A stretch of DNA of 64,000 nt from Calvatia gigantea (Eukaryota > Basidiomycota > Agaricomycetes > Agaricales > Lycoperdaceae), in assembly GCA_025093985.1 (NCBI GenBank), contig JACAAK010000009.1, positions 2,914,001 through 2,978,000 of the forward strand, written 5' to 3'. Position numbers and translations under genes: made by a program. The notes under the pieces are model-generated. The model was not told the origin of the DNA. It saw only the letters and a list, made by a program, of their open reading frames with translations, and did not search any database. Numbering within the stretch: the first letter of the stretch is position 1; each line of letters opens with the position of its first letter. Below are positions 34,239 through 45,434 of this stretch, one piece after another.

Positions 34239-37200
34239 TTGTATGAGCGTTGGATTGGAGAGGGAGATGGCTTAATTGTTATGGAATCTGGCGGACGGAA
34301 TCTACGGATATCATGGAAACACAGGATGGAACGGGGTGAGGCAGTTCATGCATAAAAGTAATTTGGATTCTCACCTGCAGAAAGGAAATGGTCAAGGCAG
34401 TGCGTGGTGAACGATGGGAGAGATGATTTTGTGTATTGTTGTTGTGTTGATCTTGTCCACCCAACATTCAAGCTCCGACGTGGGCGCTGAAGAGCGTCCA
34501 ACGAACACTCCAATCTCCGCCATTGCAACATCCTCCATCATACCCATCAACAAGCTCCTCACCATTTTAATCCACTCTCTTACCTTCTGTAACACAATGC
34601 AGTTGCTCTTGTTGTCTAATCCCTTCCCGGACACTTGAGACTGCTCTTTTCCCATGAAGGACGCCGAGATATCCACCGGCATGATGTGGAGCATAGCACT
34701 TTCCTCAATTCGACGAATTTTGATTTGCGGCGGTTTTCTCCGGAGTGATTATCACCCCTTCTTGTTTCACTCCTACCTCGCGAAGCCGTTCAAGGCTGAA
34801 AATGCTCGATGGCACTCAACCCTGCGCTCCTTATCCGCTACTTACAGACCCATGCATAGCTCATGACCTCGTGACGAGATTGTGCTGACGACACCACCAT
34901 CAAACCTGAATGCTAGCGTTGCGCTCTCCGACCACGCGTCGCCTCTATCCGCGCGACAGTGCTATTTTTGACTACCCGTGACGCTCGGCGTCATCAAATG
35001 CACAGCCTCGTACGATCCGCTATGATCTATCCCACCAGAGGCATATTCTGTTCAGCGTTAACTGAGGCACACAGCCATCGCTGATTAGCCATCCATCGTT
35101 CACTGATATTGTAGCCATTTATCGTGTATATTGACCACTCCGAGATTGACCAGAGCATCACTCAGTTTTGTTAATAGTGTCTCCACACTTCTCTCGTGAT
35201 CATCGCTCGGGTTCACAGGCAAGTCTATCGGGAAGACACCTCATCAATCGTCTCGTTCTCTCGAACGTTGATATGCCTTTCTATTATATCTGGTTTTGAA
35301 ATCTTACTACCCCCTCGGGGAAGATTAATCAATCCTGTATCCCTTGTAATTCCGCCAAACACTAATAAAATGTACCCTCATTTTCACCTGGTTTTGGCAG
35401 GTGCCTTGAATCTGGCGGGTTCAGGGAATTCTAGTAACCGCAAATAATAACATGGCGACAACGTATAACTTTGGCGGGAATCACGAATCTCTATCCTGAC
35501 GTAACTTGTCCAATCATACAGTGGGCGCTAATTCTTGGCCTCGCCTGCTGTTTGCTACTCTGATAAATTCCGGACCAGCGGTGATAACGACCCTAAACTT
35601 TGATCGGATGTTGGGAGCAGCTGTTCCGTTTCTGACTTATTGCTATGTGAGAAGGGGCACACCGCCCACTTTCATTTGCCACGAGTCTCATGGATTTAAT
35701 CGCCGAGGTATCCTTGGGGGGGTAGTCGTCTAAATATCTTTCATTTGGCCTCCCCATACACATCAGTGAGCCAGAACTCTCTCGGCTGCTTCGCAATCCA
35801 AAGGCTTGGTTATCAGGCGTTGAAACTCACTAGAAGGCGAAAGTATTTGCGATGGACAACCTGAAATAAACTTCGCTACTCGCTTGTCCTGACTTCGGTT
35901 CCTCTCAACCCTTGTAAATGTCCAAAGAGCTCGAGTACCCCATGGTGGGTGAATACATTTCTATATTTAGTGATGGAAGTTACAGGGAAGACTACCCTGC
36001 TCCCTGGCGGTCTTTTCGGGCTGTGCTTTCAAGTTACTTTTAGCCCCAAACAAATGACAGTGTAACAAGCGATTCCTAACACAGCTAGAACAAGCGTTAT
36101 CGTGACGCTAAATCCACCACCGGTAATTGGTAAAACGACTACAATGAGGCTCAAAGGACAGTGCATTGTTTCGTTTAAATCTTTTTGGTGCTCAGAACTC
36201 ACTCGGATTCTCCCCAGGCTGCAATCTTGGCTCGAGCACCGCAACCTAGGCACGATTTTGGGACCACAGCTCGTCCTACGTTGGAGTCTATCCGATAGAT
36301 CATCAACCCCGGCCATCATACGTCAAGCACCATATCAGAAAATTTCACCCTTGCCTTAAGGCCAAGATGGACTGATCGGAAGACTACCCCCCGGTCTAAG
36401 CATAAGGAAAAGACACTAGTTCGACAAGAAAAGCCCAAGCGAGTCCGGTGGACCTCTAGTGCAACGGGGGCCGAGGTACAATTTGAACCCATCAGAAGAT
36501 TGAGGACGAGGGGTCAGTGCGGTCGGCATGTGTCATTTCACAGCCAGATTCAGAAGGGTAAGGCTTGAGGGTAGATGCCCGGATCGACCATGACCTATTG
36601 TGGTGCTTAGGTCCGGCAGTCGCCTAAACAACGGGACTGATACTTCCTAGCTACGATGAGGTGCCTGTGTTTACATGTCGTGTTTTTCAAGTGTACACAA
36701 CAAATCTTCAATTTAGTACATATTATACGAGGTGGCTGGCGCAGTGAATGATCACAAGATAATTTCAGGCAATAATCCAAGCCACGAGACGTTGTTGATG
36801 GACGAGGTCCAACAACGTCTTCTATCTATTGGAGAATAAGGGTGCAAGCTTCGAGCTTCAAGGACAAACGAAGACTGCGTATAGTAAATTTCGGCTTAAT
36901 CAGCCTCCTTCTTGTCGGTGTTGGGGGAGGCAGTCGGATACATTGTTTCCCCGACTTAACGACACCACTCCTCGAGACCGTCCGTTTTCTCTGCATCCAT
37001 TAGCCCCTGGATTCACTATTACAGGACAATGCAGGGACCTGATGCCCCCAAAGCGGCGTTTGAGATCTTCCGACTTTGTTATCTATGTACGAGATCAAAC
37101 TTTTTGGTGGGCGAGGGGGCTTGGTTGAGGTGGCTTCCGCAGAGAGCAATGCCGTGCACTGGGAATTATCGAATGGATTCACAGCGCTCGGACCATCATC

Positions 37201-38090
37201 ACTGTCGATATCGACAACTCCGATATTCTGGCTCTTGTCTTCTACCTTCATTCTGCGAGAACCACTTTGGCATAGGGTCCTTGTATAGGTCTTGGCTGGG
37301 GGTGGGCCTCCGAGCTTATAAGCCCACAAGCCTGGGTTGGCCATGATGGCCATGAGCCTTCCAGTTCCGCTTGCCGGGTGGCAAACTCACGCGATCCACC
37401 TGATAGTTGTTTGACGCCACCTACTTCATATATTTATCTTTTAAAAAGAAGGTAGGGTTGTTTGCAAGATCTCTATCCTATCCTATCGAGACTCTGTAAC
37501 ATACTGGTTTCTGTCAACAGGCAGGATCAGGAACAGCGACTACGGCTTTTTGAAATTATTCCCAAAATCTCGCGAGGGAAGCACATTAAAGGCCTTTGAA
37601 CCCCGTCGCTCTCGTTGATACATCAGCGAGAAGTTGTTCCAGGTTATTGGTCCTTGACTAGGTCTAAGGGATGTGCTTCAAACCGATAGAAGATAGATTT
37701 ACTCAAAATTTATTTCATATCTTTCAGGATTTTATGATATTATCAACTTCACACTGGCATGATGTTGATACATCATTTTGAAAATTTGAAGTGTGTGAGG
37801 AGTATCGGGTAGAACAATGATGGAGGGCGTTGTTTTGGTCCGAGGCCAAGGTATAAAAGTTTGTGGGATCACTGTAAACAACTGACTACATCCTGTCATC
37901 GCCTATTGATTGAACTTGATACCAGGCACCTCTCCCTCGAATATTATCGTATGTATTCGTATACCACCGAAGGTGCAAATGCCGAGGCGAAATTTTGCTA
38001 TATAAAAAAATTATGGGTACATGTCCCATTATCGATTTTGACCGATTCTGTTTTGTCAGTAGTATGTGAGGTAGACACCGAAAGGGTCCT
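34239..38090. other. 3.9-kb spacer, no supported gene
   Basis: It holds the promoter region of the CRZ1-like gene at its left end. Several short frames (for example 36829-37128 and 37000-37353) lack motifs. A TATA-like gtataaaag at about 37850 has no recognisable gene behind it. Confidence 0.4.
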
Positions 38091-39803
38091 TCACAGTCTC
38101 TGGTTCGCTGCCATGTTATGCTTCGATCTTCGCAACCAAGAGTACCACCTGGCAAAGAGGCTCAATCTCGTCCCGCCGTCATCTACATCAGTCGTACGAT
38201 ATGAAGGAGGACGGCTAGAGTACTCCGGGGGTGGGTTTTTAGAGGGTATCGACGTAACGTGATCGGGATTGGTATCACGAAGTTTTACGGCAAGGGAGTG
38301 TCTCTTCTCGGACAGTCTTGTTGTTAATTCCAACACAGGATGATCCCGCTCCTTCCGTTTCATCATGAAGTCAGCCACAAGCATGAGCATTGATGCGGAG
38401 GCGTTTTGGTGGCCGTCAAGGCTTGCTTCTAGTGTAAGCCCTCGTAAGGCAGGCAGTAAGATCCCCACGTCGTTATCAGGGGTTGAAAGAGTGTCGGTGA
38501 GTTGCCGCAGGGAGTCGACGTTGTTCATGTATACCGATAGTTGTTCCATGAATTCGAAGTTGGAGAAGATGGAGGTCAGAGAACGAGAGTCATAGCGGAG
38601 GAACGCATCGGAAAAGGAACCTTTGAAACCAATGGATTTGACATCATGGCGGGAAGGTACAACGCAATCAATCAGGGTTGGAACCAGAGACGGCAAATCG
38701 AGCTGAAATTTTGACGAGAGCGGAATACTGACTCTGATGCTGAATGACGGTGGGCCCAGGACCTCTGGAATGGGAGGGTTTCGGCGATCTGTTCGAGGAA
38801 AATCGGTCGCGAAGAAAAAGGAGGTGGCTGTCAACTCGAACCAAAGCTGATGATATTGTAGTTGTTCCTTTCTAGGCCGTGTTACAGAAATGCGAGAAAT
38901 CTGCTCAAGAAACCGGTCAATGGTTTCCATGGACATCCCCTGTTCCCAGAAAAACTCCAGATCGATGTTGCTCGAGTTGGGCATGGTGATTCGAGGAAGT
39001 AAGGTAAGGGAAAGCCTGGATTCGGCAGCGAACTTGAAACTGCGCAATTTCTCGCAAACTATGGGTCGCACAATGTCTCCTTCTCCGGGTTCGTTGGTAC
39101 CTGCGTAGTGGTATCCGAGAGCGTTGCAGATCTCTAATTCTTCCAACTCCGGTAAGTTCTGCAGCACATATACCCATTCTGAAGCACCCATGGCAACACC
39201 TTTATCCACATCCTTCATTCGCAACACTTTCAGGTGAACATATTGGGTGAGTGTGCGCGGTAGAGTGATATAACATCCGACAAGATCCAGAATCCGCAGG
39301 TCAGATGCTAAAGAGGCATCGAGGCATAACGGATGTGAACCTCTTTCCTGATCATCGCAGATGGTGTTATGGTGGAGTTTGAAGGTACCCGACCTTCTAT
39401 CGGGCAGAGAAGTAGCTGGAAAAGTTTGATGGGGTGGTGGGTAGGAGTGGTCCTCCAGTCTCAGGGAAGTAAGGAGATCGGTAAGCGCGTTAGGGGAACG
39501 GCAGTGTTGTGAAGATTGGGAACCCAGCACGAAGATCGGAACTTTGTGAAGGAACAAGGCCAAAGGTGACCCTTGTGCGGCCGAAACGTATGGTGCCCAT
39601 AGTTCCGGCGAGGACAAGATGAGCGTGCGCCATCGCTTGCACACGTGGATTAAAGTCAAAACGACGGGAGCTCGTTCTTCGGCAGTAGTTCCTTGAGCGC
39701 TCGCAATATGGCGGAAGATGCGCCACAATACTTCGCCGGACAACATATTAGTATAGGAGGTATGGAAAGTATGTCCCGTAGTAAGGCGGCAGGTAGCTTC
39801 CAC
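38091..39803 (-). CDS. F-box-like protein (single long exon)
   Basis: A continuous 570-residue frame starts with MEATCRLTTGHTF and has an F-box-like region at about residues 20-70: MLSGEVLWRIFRHIAS, then APVVLTLIHVCKRWRTLILSSPELW. This is the common basidiomycete form with the cKrWrtlalssPeLW core. Leucine-rich segments follow (LRILDLVGCYITLP, LKVLRMKDVDKG, LEELEICNALGYH), then a less patterned C-terminal half and a Pro/Ser/Tyr-rich tail. By family it should be a substrate receptor of an SCF E3 ligase; substrate unknown. No intron is required, although a small 5' exon cannot be excluded. It shares the general plan, but not close sequence identity by eye, with the F-box gene at 21.4-22.6 kb. 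Confidence 0.8.
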   Translation of the reverse strand: MEATCRLTTGHTFHTSYTNMLSGEVLWRIFRHIASAQGTTAEERAPVVLTLIHVCKRWRTLILSSPELWAPYVSAAQGSPLALFLHKVPIFVLGSQSSQHCRSPNALTDLLTSLRLEDHSYPPPHQTFPATSLPDRRSGTFKLHHNTICDDQERGSHPLCLDASLASDLRILDLVGCYITLPRTLTQYVHLKVLRMKDVDKGVAMGASEWVYVLQNLPELEELEICNALGYHYAGTNEPGEGDIVRPIVCEKLRSFKFAAESRLSLTLLPRITMPNSSNIDLEFFWEQGMSMETIDRFLEQISRISVTRPRKEQLQYHQLWFELTATSFFFATDFPRTDRRNPPIPEVLGPPSFSIRVSIPLSSKFQLDLPSLVPTLIDCVVPSRHDVKSIGFKGSFSDAFLRYDSRSLTSIFSNFEFMEQLSVYMNNVDSLRQLTDTLSTPDNDVGILLPALRGLTLEASLDGHQNASASMLMLVADFMMKRKERDHPVLELTTRLSEKRHSLAVKLRDTNPDHVTSIPSKNPPPEYSSRPPSYRTTDVDDGGTRLSLFARWYSWLRRSKHNMAANQRL

Positions 39804-40198
39804 ATGTCCATCTTTGACGAATTAATGAGTCCGTACTCGACGGTAAGACTCGTGATTCGTTTAGAGTGGGAGAAGGTTGGGGGGAAAAAAATGACTGTTT
39901 GGAGTCTTATACGGACCCGCGCTACGTGCCGGTTACCAGCGGTTCTTGGAGACAGATCGTTGAGTTGTAACGGTGATACCGGAAAAAACAGTGCTTCGGG
40001 ATAATTTTGGAGCTGATGCTTGTGTTAAATTGGATCGTGACCAGGCCTACGGCGTAATTAAAAAGGCTTATCAATAAAGTTGAAGTTGAAGTTTACAACT
40101 TACGGCTTCTCGATTTCTTCGGTAGTTCGGTGGGACTGGGTTATAACCAGGGTTTGTGCGAACGTCGGTCACACGAAGCCCCGTCGTGAGGCACTCCA
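39804..40198. other. Intergenic promoter region
   Basis: This separates the divergent F-box gene (-) and secreted-protein gene (+). Nothing coding is seen. Confidence 0.4.
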
Positions 40199-40207
40199 CT
40201 ATTTAAG
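40199..40207 (+). promoter_or_regulatory. TATA-like box of secreted-protein gene 1
   Basis: The sequence ctatttaag lies about 35-43 bp before the ATG at 40242. If it is the TATA box, the 5' UTR would be very short. Confidence 0.35.
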
Positions 40208-40241
40208 AGGTCAGAGTTGGAAGGATTCTCAACATTCAGAG

Positions 40242-40478
40242 ATGCTCCTCACCTTTACAAAGTCCTCATTTGCCCTCATCGTTTCGTGCGCGGTGGTTAG
40301 CTCCCTCATCTGTCAGGTACTGGCAGTTCCACCACAGTTCCAATGTACGAGGGATTGCTGGAGGGAAGAAACGGAGTGTAACTCCAACTCACATCCAGTC
40401 AACGACAATGGGTGTTGGAGGTGTTGTTTGAACCAGGATGCACAATACCCCGGTACTCCGGCTCGTCAACTGGAATGA
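40242..40478 (+). CDS. Small secreted cysteine-rich protein 1
   Basis: This intronless 78-residue frame begins with a clear signal peptide: a short N-region, a hydrophobic core (SSFALIVSCAVVSSLICQVL) and a probable cleavage after LAV. The mature part of about 50 residues carries six cysteines with spacing C-X3-C-X6-C-X11-C-W-R-C-C. Small size, secretion signal and disulfide potential are typical of fungal effector-like or surface proteins, but no known family is recognised. The next gene on the same strand, 370 bp downstream, encodes a second protein with nearly the same cysteine spacing and the CWRC motif, indicating a tandem duplication. An earlier in-frame Met at 40080 is unlikely because it would bury the signal peptide. 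Confidence 0.7.
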   Translation: MLLTFTKSSFALIVSCAVVSSLICQVLAVPPQFQCTRDCWREETECNSNSHPVNDNGCWRCCLNQDAQYPGTPARQLE

Positions 40479-40845
40479 AGGTCGGATTAAACACTATTAG
40501 GCTCTATCCTCACTGACAGGGCGACTTTGAAATGGTTGCTTGCAGGTTATTGGGATGGATGTTTTTCTTGAAGGCATTTTTAGATAGCATTTGGGGAGTG
40601 CGGGCGTCCAGACCTCGTGATACGACATGCCATTTGTTATTAAAGTAGACCCGCTTCTTGAAGTTGTTGTTTGTATGCCATAAGGCGCTGAACCACCCTC
40701 GACAGAATTTACCGCTGGATGGATCAACGATCCTTTATCACAGTCTCCCCGTCTCTGCACCAAGGAGGGTCCCCCTGAACACATTTAAAACCGGTGAGTT
40801 TTCAGTTTTCGAAGAAAACTTGCCCACTCACGGAAACAGCCCACG
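40479..40845. other. Spacer between secreted-protein genes
   Basis: An A/T-rich acatttaaaa at 40781-40790, about 56 bp before the next ATG, may be a TATA-like box. No gene is seen. Confidence 0.35.
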
Positions 40846-41103
40846 ATGAAATTCGATTTACTCTATACCGCTTCTCTCGTTCTGTGCACCTTGTTTTTCG
40901 TTAAATCGGCTACAGCGAAGGTTGCGTGGCCTAGTTCAGCGCTGCACTGCAGCAGTGAATGCTCGGAAATTCCATATCCTTGTAACACGCTAGCACATCG
41001 GGTATATGATGAAGAAAATGAATGCTGGAGGTGTAGTGTGGACCGGGAGATAGAGCTGGCGTTTGGGAACTCAGACGGACGGAAAAAGGCGGCCCTGTCA
41101 TGA
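40846..41103 (+). CDS. Small secreted cysteine-rich protein 2
   Basis: This intronless 85-residue frame starts MKFDLLYTASLVLCTLFFV, a good signal peptide with probable cleavage near SATA. The mature region has five cysteines spaced C-X3-C-X6-C-X13-C-W-R-C, matching secreted protein 1 except for a two-residue longer loop and the absence of the extra Cys after CWRC. The C-terminal tail is charged and basic. The paired arrangement, common strand, signal peptides and shared motif support a genuine duplicated family rather than chance frames. The function is unknown; a secreted effector-like or developmentally expressed surface peptide is possible. No close known family can be named from the sequence alone. 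Confidence 0.68.
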   Translation: MKFDLLYTASLVLCTLFFVKSATAKVAWPSSALHCSSECSEIPYPCNTLAHRVYDEENECWRCSVDREIELAFGNSDGRKKAALS

Positions 41104-42041
41104 TGTCTTGTGAGATGGGAATTCGATCAGAGGGTTTTGGTGTTGCACTCGTTCGAGCAGAGAAGTAGGAGCTATGTATTACTAGGGAGTAGATGCCCGC
41201 CGCCATAAGATGGGTCAACCACAACACGCATTTATTGAGTTGCCGAAAGAGGGTAATTCAAGCCACGCAGCAGCCACGTTCCAAACTAAGCTGCATGACA
41301 GGAGCCCGGGAAAAATGAGCTTGTTGTCGAAAAAAAAGAGGGTGTAGCAATCTAACCTCGTTGGCACCACGTCGAATGCCAATCCGTTGTATTAACTCTT
41401 GCTTAAGACCCTCATAATCTCGTCGCGTATCTCGTTGCCTATGGCTGCGTGCGCGGGTGTGGTCGGGAACGTGGTGAATGGGCTGCGACGTTGGGACTAG
41501 AACTCAGGGACGTCGAGTTGCGAAGCGGGTAAAAAAGCACGGGGTTCGCATTGGTACATTTCTCACTGTTCGTCGCGTATCCGCTCGTCAATCATTTTCT
41601 GCCCACCAACAACGTTGTCATTGTTTCTTGATGTTCGAACAAGGGTCCAGTTTCAAAGAGGTCGACATCTTCTCCGAGACCCTGTGACGACAACCGAGGG
41701 CAGTGGCCACCCACATCGCGTGTCGGCATCCCCACGGGGTATCTCTGTCTACGCCACACCAGTCAAGGTCGTCATCGCGCTGGCGTTTCGCGTCGCTTCA
41801 ACTTTTGCATTAAAAGACTTGCGATATCCAAAATAGGAAATGTCTGCGCACGGGACCAGTGTGCGGAGAAGAGATTCTCACGGGGTGTTTCGTATAGGAG
41901 AAAGCCGGATAGTGAAATTAAGCGGGAAGCAGAACAAGCGGAACAGTGAAATCGCAGGGTCTCTAATCTGGTCCAGTTGCTACCAATCCTCGCCATTCCG
42001 AGCAGACCCCGACCCGGCTAATACGGGCAATTTCGCGACTC
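41104..42041. other. Intergenic, no supported gene
   Basis: Several short overlapping frames exist but none has motifs or splice continuity. It should contain the promoter of the large gene that follows. Confidence 0.4.
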
Positions 42042-44684
42042 ATGGCCACACACTCTCCGTATCTTCTCAATCTTATCCCGCCCCTCCCCATGGGCAATCC
42101 ATTCCCGTTTCCTTCCTCTCACACCTCTTCTTCAGTCCCCCAATTCCCCTTCTTGCGTGCTGCAACTTCCAGTGCACCACAACAGGCACAATCCTCATCC
42201 CATTTAGCACGCACACAAATTCCTAATCTTCCCCATGTCCAACCTCCCTTTCCGACATTTCGCGCCCCGGCACACAAACATGCCCACCACCTTCACTCCA
42301 TCCCTCCACGCGAAAAGAGCACTCGCACACTAATTATCGATCATATGCTCTGGGTGCACGCTCGCACTCGCCTCGCTCAGGCACGGGCTGAGCTTGGCAT
42401 GACTGATCGCACCGGTGGTCCATCATCCTCCAACCACGCACACCGCCGCCGACCTGAGAATTATGACGAAGAGGAAGATGCCCTCTCAGAAGGAGAGGAT
42501 AATCTCTTCCTCAAATCCCGCACAGGCTGGATAACTCATGACGACGACGCAGATCACTTGAACAAGCAAGATCTCGCCCTTGCTCGTGACCTCCGCCTGA
42601 GGGCTGAGGGCCTCGAGAGTGTTATTAGCTCCATGTTGGACCAACCACCGCCTCATCACCCCACTGACGATGACAATGACAATTCTGGTAGTCCGATTTC
42701 CGCAAAGAGTGTCCGGACAGGCACACACCCCCATACTTTGCCCAATGGCGTCCGCCTCCGCCTTGCTCTCGGAACGGTCATCAATGATCTCTTCGCTCGC
42801 CAGGCACCGCCTCAACCATATCGTCACACCCATCCACCGAAACAACCTGAAGAAGCTCACCCACATCCCCACCACTTCGTGCCAGATTTACCAGAAGTTC
42901 TTCTTCCTCTCATCCCTCTATCCGGAGCCTTTGCTCTAATAGATGAGGAACCTCAAGCTTCGACGTCTTCCACGCCCTACAATACAGCTTCGGTTTATAC
43001 CTCCCAATCCCCGAGTTCCAGTGCCCACATCCGTCTGGTAAGGATCACTTTTTGCTCCTTTGCTACTTGTTGGATTCTAATTCACCAACAGAGCCGCCCT
43101 CCCCCATCTGCCCGGACCGCTGCGTATTATGCTTCTGGTGCTGATCCGCTTACCGCCAATTCACCTCCATCTCTCCGGTGCCCCCGCCACTTGTACACCG
43201 GGTGTGAAATTTGTGTAGAAGCAAGATCAACATCCCGCCCAACCACTAATCGCATCAACACTGACCCAAATCAACAAACTAGAGCGGGGAACACCAGTAG
43301 TGGGTCAGCTGCATCCACTTCTACGGCCAATAGGGGGATTCCCGGATGGCAAGATGGGAGTGGTATAGGATCGGGCCTTCTGCGACCAGGTATCAAGGGA
43401 AACGCACTTCGTCGACGCGTGTATGACAATGAGGGAGACAAGAGCACGGGAGCCGGCAACACCAAACTCAGTAAATTGATCCCCCGCTTTTTGCGACTGT
43501 CTGCATTGGTCGCAGCAGAGCTCGGCCAGGAAGCGCGTGATGACACAGAGTGGACAGGTTCTGTAGGTTCAAGCTCGAGCCCTCCTTCTCCAGTATTTCC
43601 TCCAGGGACGTCCCCGAATCAATCCAAAGGGAAAGACAAGGAGGAAGAGAAGCAGAAGAAGAGTATGCTGGATAACGCACTTCGTCCTACGCGGGAGTGG
43701 TACTTGTTGCTTGCAGGACTGCTAACGCGGGCGGTGCTGGAGGGTTATCTTACCGCGGGCTGGCGTGGATCAAAGCCTGTAGAAGCCTTGTTACTCGTAG
43801 GCATTGGGTTGTGGAGCCGCCCCGTGGTCAGTAGTGGGATGGGCGGGAACATAAAAGTAGAGGACGATGGCGTAGGGGAAGAAACTGATGGGAGTGTTGA
43901 TGATGAGGATAGTGGCAGCGAGGCACTCGGTGATGAAGAGGAGTTTGCGGAATTCGACCCTGACGGATTGCCGAGTCTGACTGAGGCGGTCAGGGTTTTG
44001 TTTCCTGGTTCGAAGATGGAGTCAGATGGCCCCTTGATGTCGGCGGCGAGTGGACAGCAGCCAAGTAAGGGTCAAGCAGAGGCAGAGTATGAAGTAGAGA
44101 TATATGAACGCCTGAGACGAGTACGTTCTCTCAGCGTCTGATCGTTCACGATATTGACGCATATACTCAGTTTTATGACATTCCTGAACCGACCCCAGAC
44201 TTGTCGACCCACATGGAGGACCTAGCTTGGTCCTATCCTGCAGAGCCCGTTGAACGCGCTGCTGTCAGATTTTGTGAAGCAGTCGCGAAATGGAGAGGAA
44301 AGCCCGAGCTTGAATCAGTACGTTTCCATTATCTTCGGTAGATATATGCGCTTCTAACTCAATGACTTGTAGTACAAGAAGGCCCCGTCCTCACCTGGCA
44401 TGCCGATAGATTCGCTCGTTCGCTCGAATCCCTCGAGCCCTACCCTTGCGAATGCCGTCGCTGGGACATATAGTCTGACGTCTCTCGATTCAATGTTAGG
44501 CCAACCCTCCCAGCAACAACCTCACGCGGGGCCGACCCCGCAGCGGCCAAGACGACAGGCACGTAAGCCATCCATCGATGTGTACTTCTCTGGCACGTCT
44601 TCTCGCGCCGCGGGGATGAAACGGGGTAGAGATGAACGAGGTGTTGAAGGAAGAGAAGAAGGGGTGAAGCGTACGCGTTTTTGA
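42042..44684 (+). CDS. Large conserved-looking protein of unknown function
   Basis: Four exons (42042-43037, 43092-44120, 44171-44317, 44373-44684; introns 54, 50 and 55 bp, all phase 0) give 827 residues. The N-terminus is Pro/His/Ser-rich. A structured stretch begins DHMLWVHARTRLAQARAEL, and an acidic EEEDALSEGED segment follows. A Cys/His cluster (CPRHLYTGCEIC) sits near residue 380 and could bind metal. The most conserved-looking part is TREWYLLLAGLLTRAVLEGYLTAGWRG, here split as TREWYLLLAGLL and TRAVLEGYLTAGWRG, predicted helical and partly hydrophobic, followed by acidic and basic low-complexity regions. The C-terminus is Lys/Arg-rich and ends KRTRF, possibly nuclear. I do not recognise the family. 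The first intron is a multiple of three, so its retention would not break the frame. Confidence 0.72.
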
Positions 44685-45434
44685 GGAAAAGTTGGGGCTC
44701 ATCTTTACCTCGCTCACGGATGTGCAACCGTCCATTTGGGGACAGGTGCGTTCCTTCATGGCTCATCATGCCTGACGTAACCTCTGCTGATACTGTTTAA
44801 GGCCACTTTTTTCGTTCAACTCGTTTCTGTGCTACTGTTGTTTTCCGCCGTTCACAGGGATTCTTGGTGTACATAACTGTCTCATCCGTAACTTAGCTGA
44901 CTCCTTAGCATTATTCGGAGTCTACGGGGTAATGTAATTCTAGTGTGCTCGTGCAAATTTAGCTTAGCATACATGTGATCGCAAAGGGCAAGCAAGCCTT
45001 CACAATCCAAAGGAAGCGGACAAAAGCAAATCCAGCAACGCCACACGAGACCCCCCTTCTCCATCAGTGCGGCGTCGAGCCACAGATCGCTATCCGGTTA
45101 CCCTGTACAATGCTCAGGCAACCTACACAGTACCATTAGCCGGCCACAGTTCGGATGGACCTGGGGTCAATCGGACATCCGTATCGTGCTTCATGCTTCA
45201 CTTAAAATCCCCAATGTTGACATACCATGTCGAATGGATGCTTCATTTATAACGCGCGCACTATTTTATTGCGACACGAAGCAATTGAAAAGCGCAACAG
45301 TGAAGACGAAGTCAATGTCCGTCATACTGGTCGATGACCGCGAAAGCGGTGACTGGTGTGACATCCGAAACGCGGGCTCATCCAAATAGAAGAGCAGTTT
45401 CAGTTTGCCCAGTAACTGAAACCCTTCCTCAACC
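44685..45434. other. Intergenic; transition to transposon-rich DNA
   Basis: No gene is supported here. From about 45.4 kb onward codon and base use become visibly more A/T-rich than in the genes to the left. Confidence 0.4.

Noticed and set aside
36829..37353. Overlapping 99- and 117-residue frames as genes
   Set aside because: Opposite-strand frames with no motif, signal peptide or splice consistency.
42042..43091. Treating the stretch at 43038-43091 as coding
   Set aside because: It has a GTAAGG donor, a pyrimidine-rich interior and a CAACAG acceptor, and encodes an out-of-character hydrophobic insert, so it was called an intron although it is in frame.
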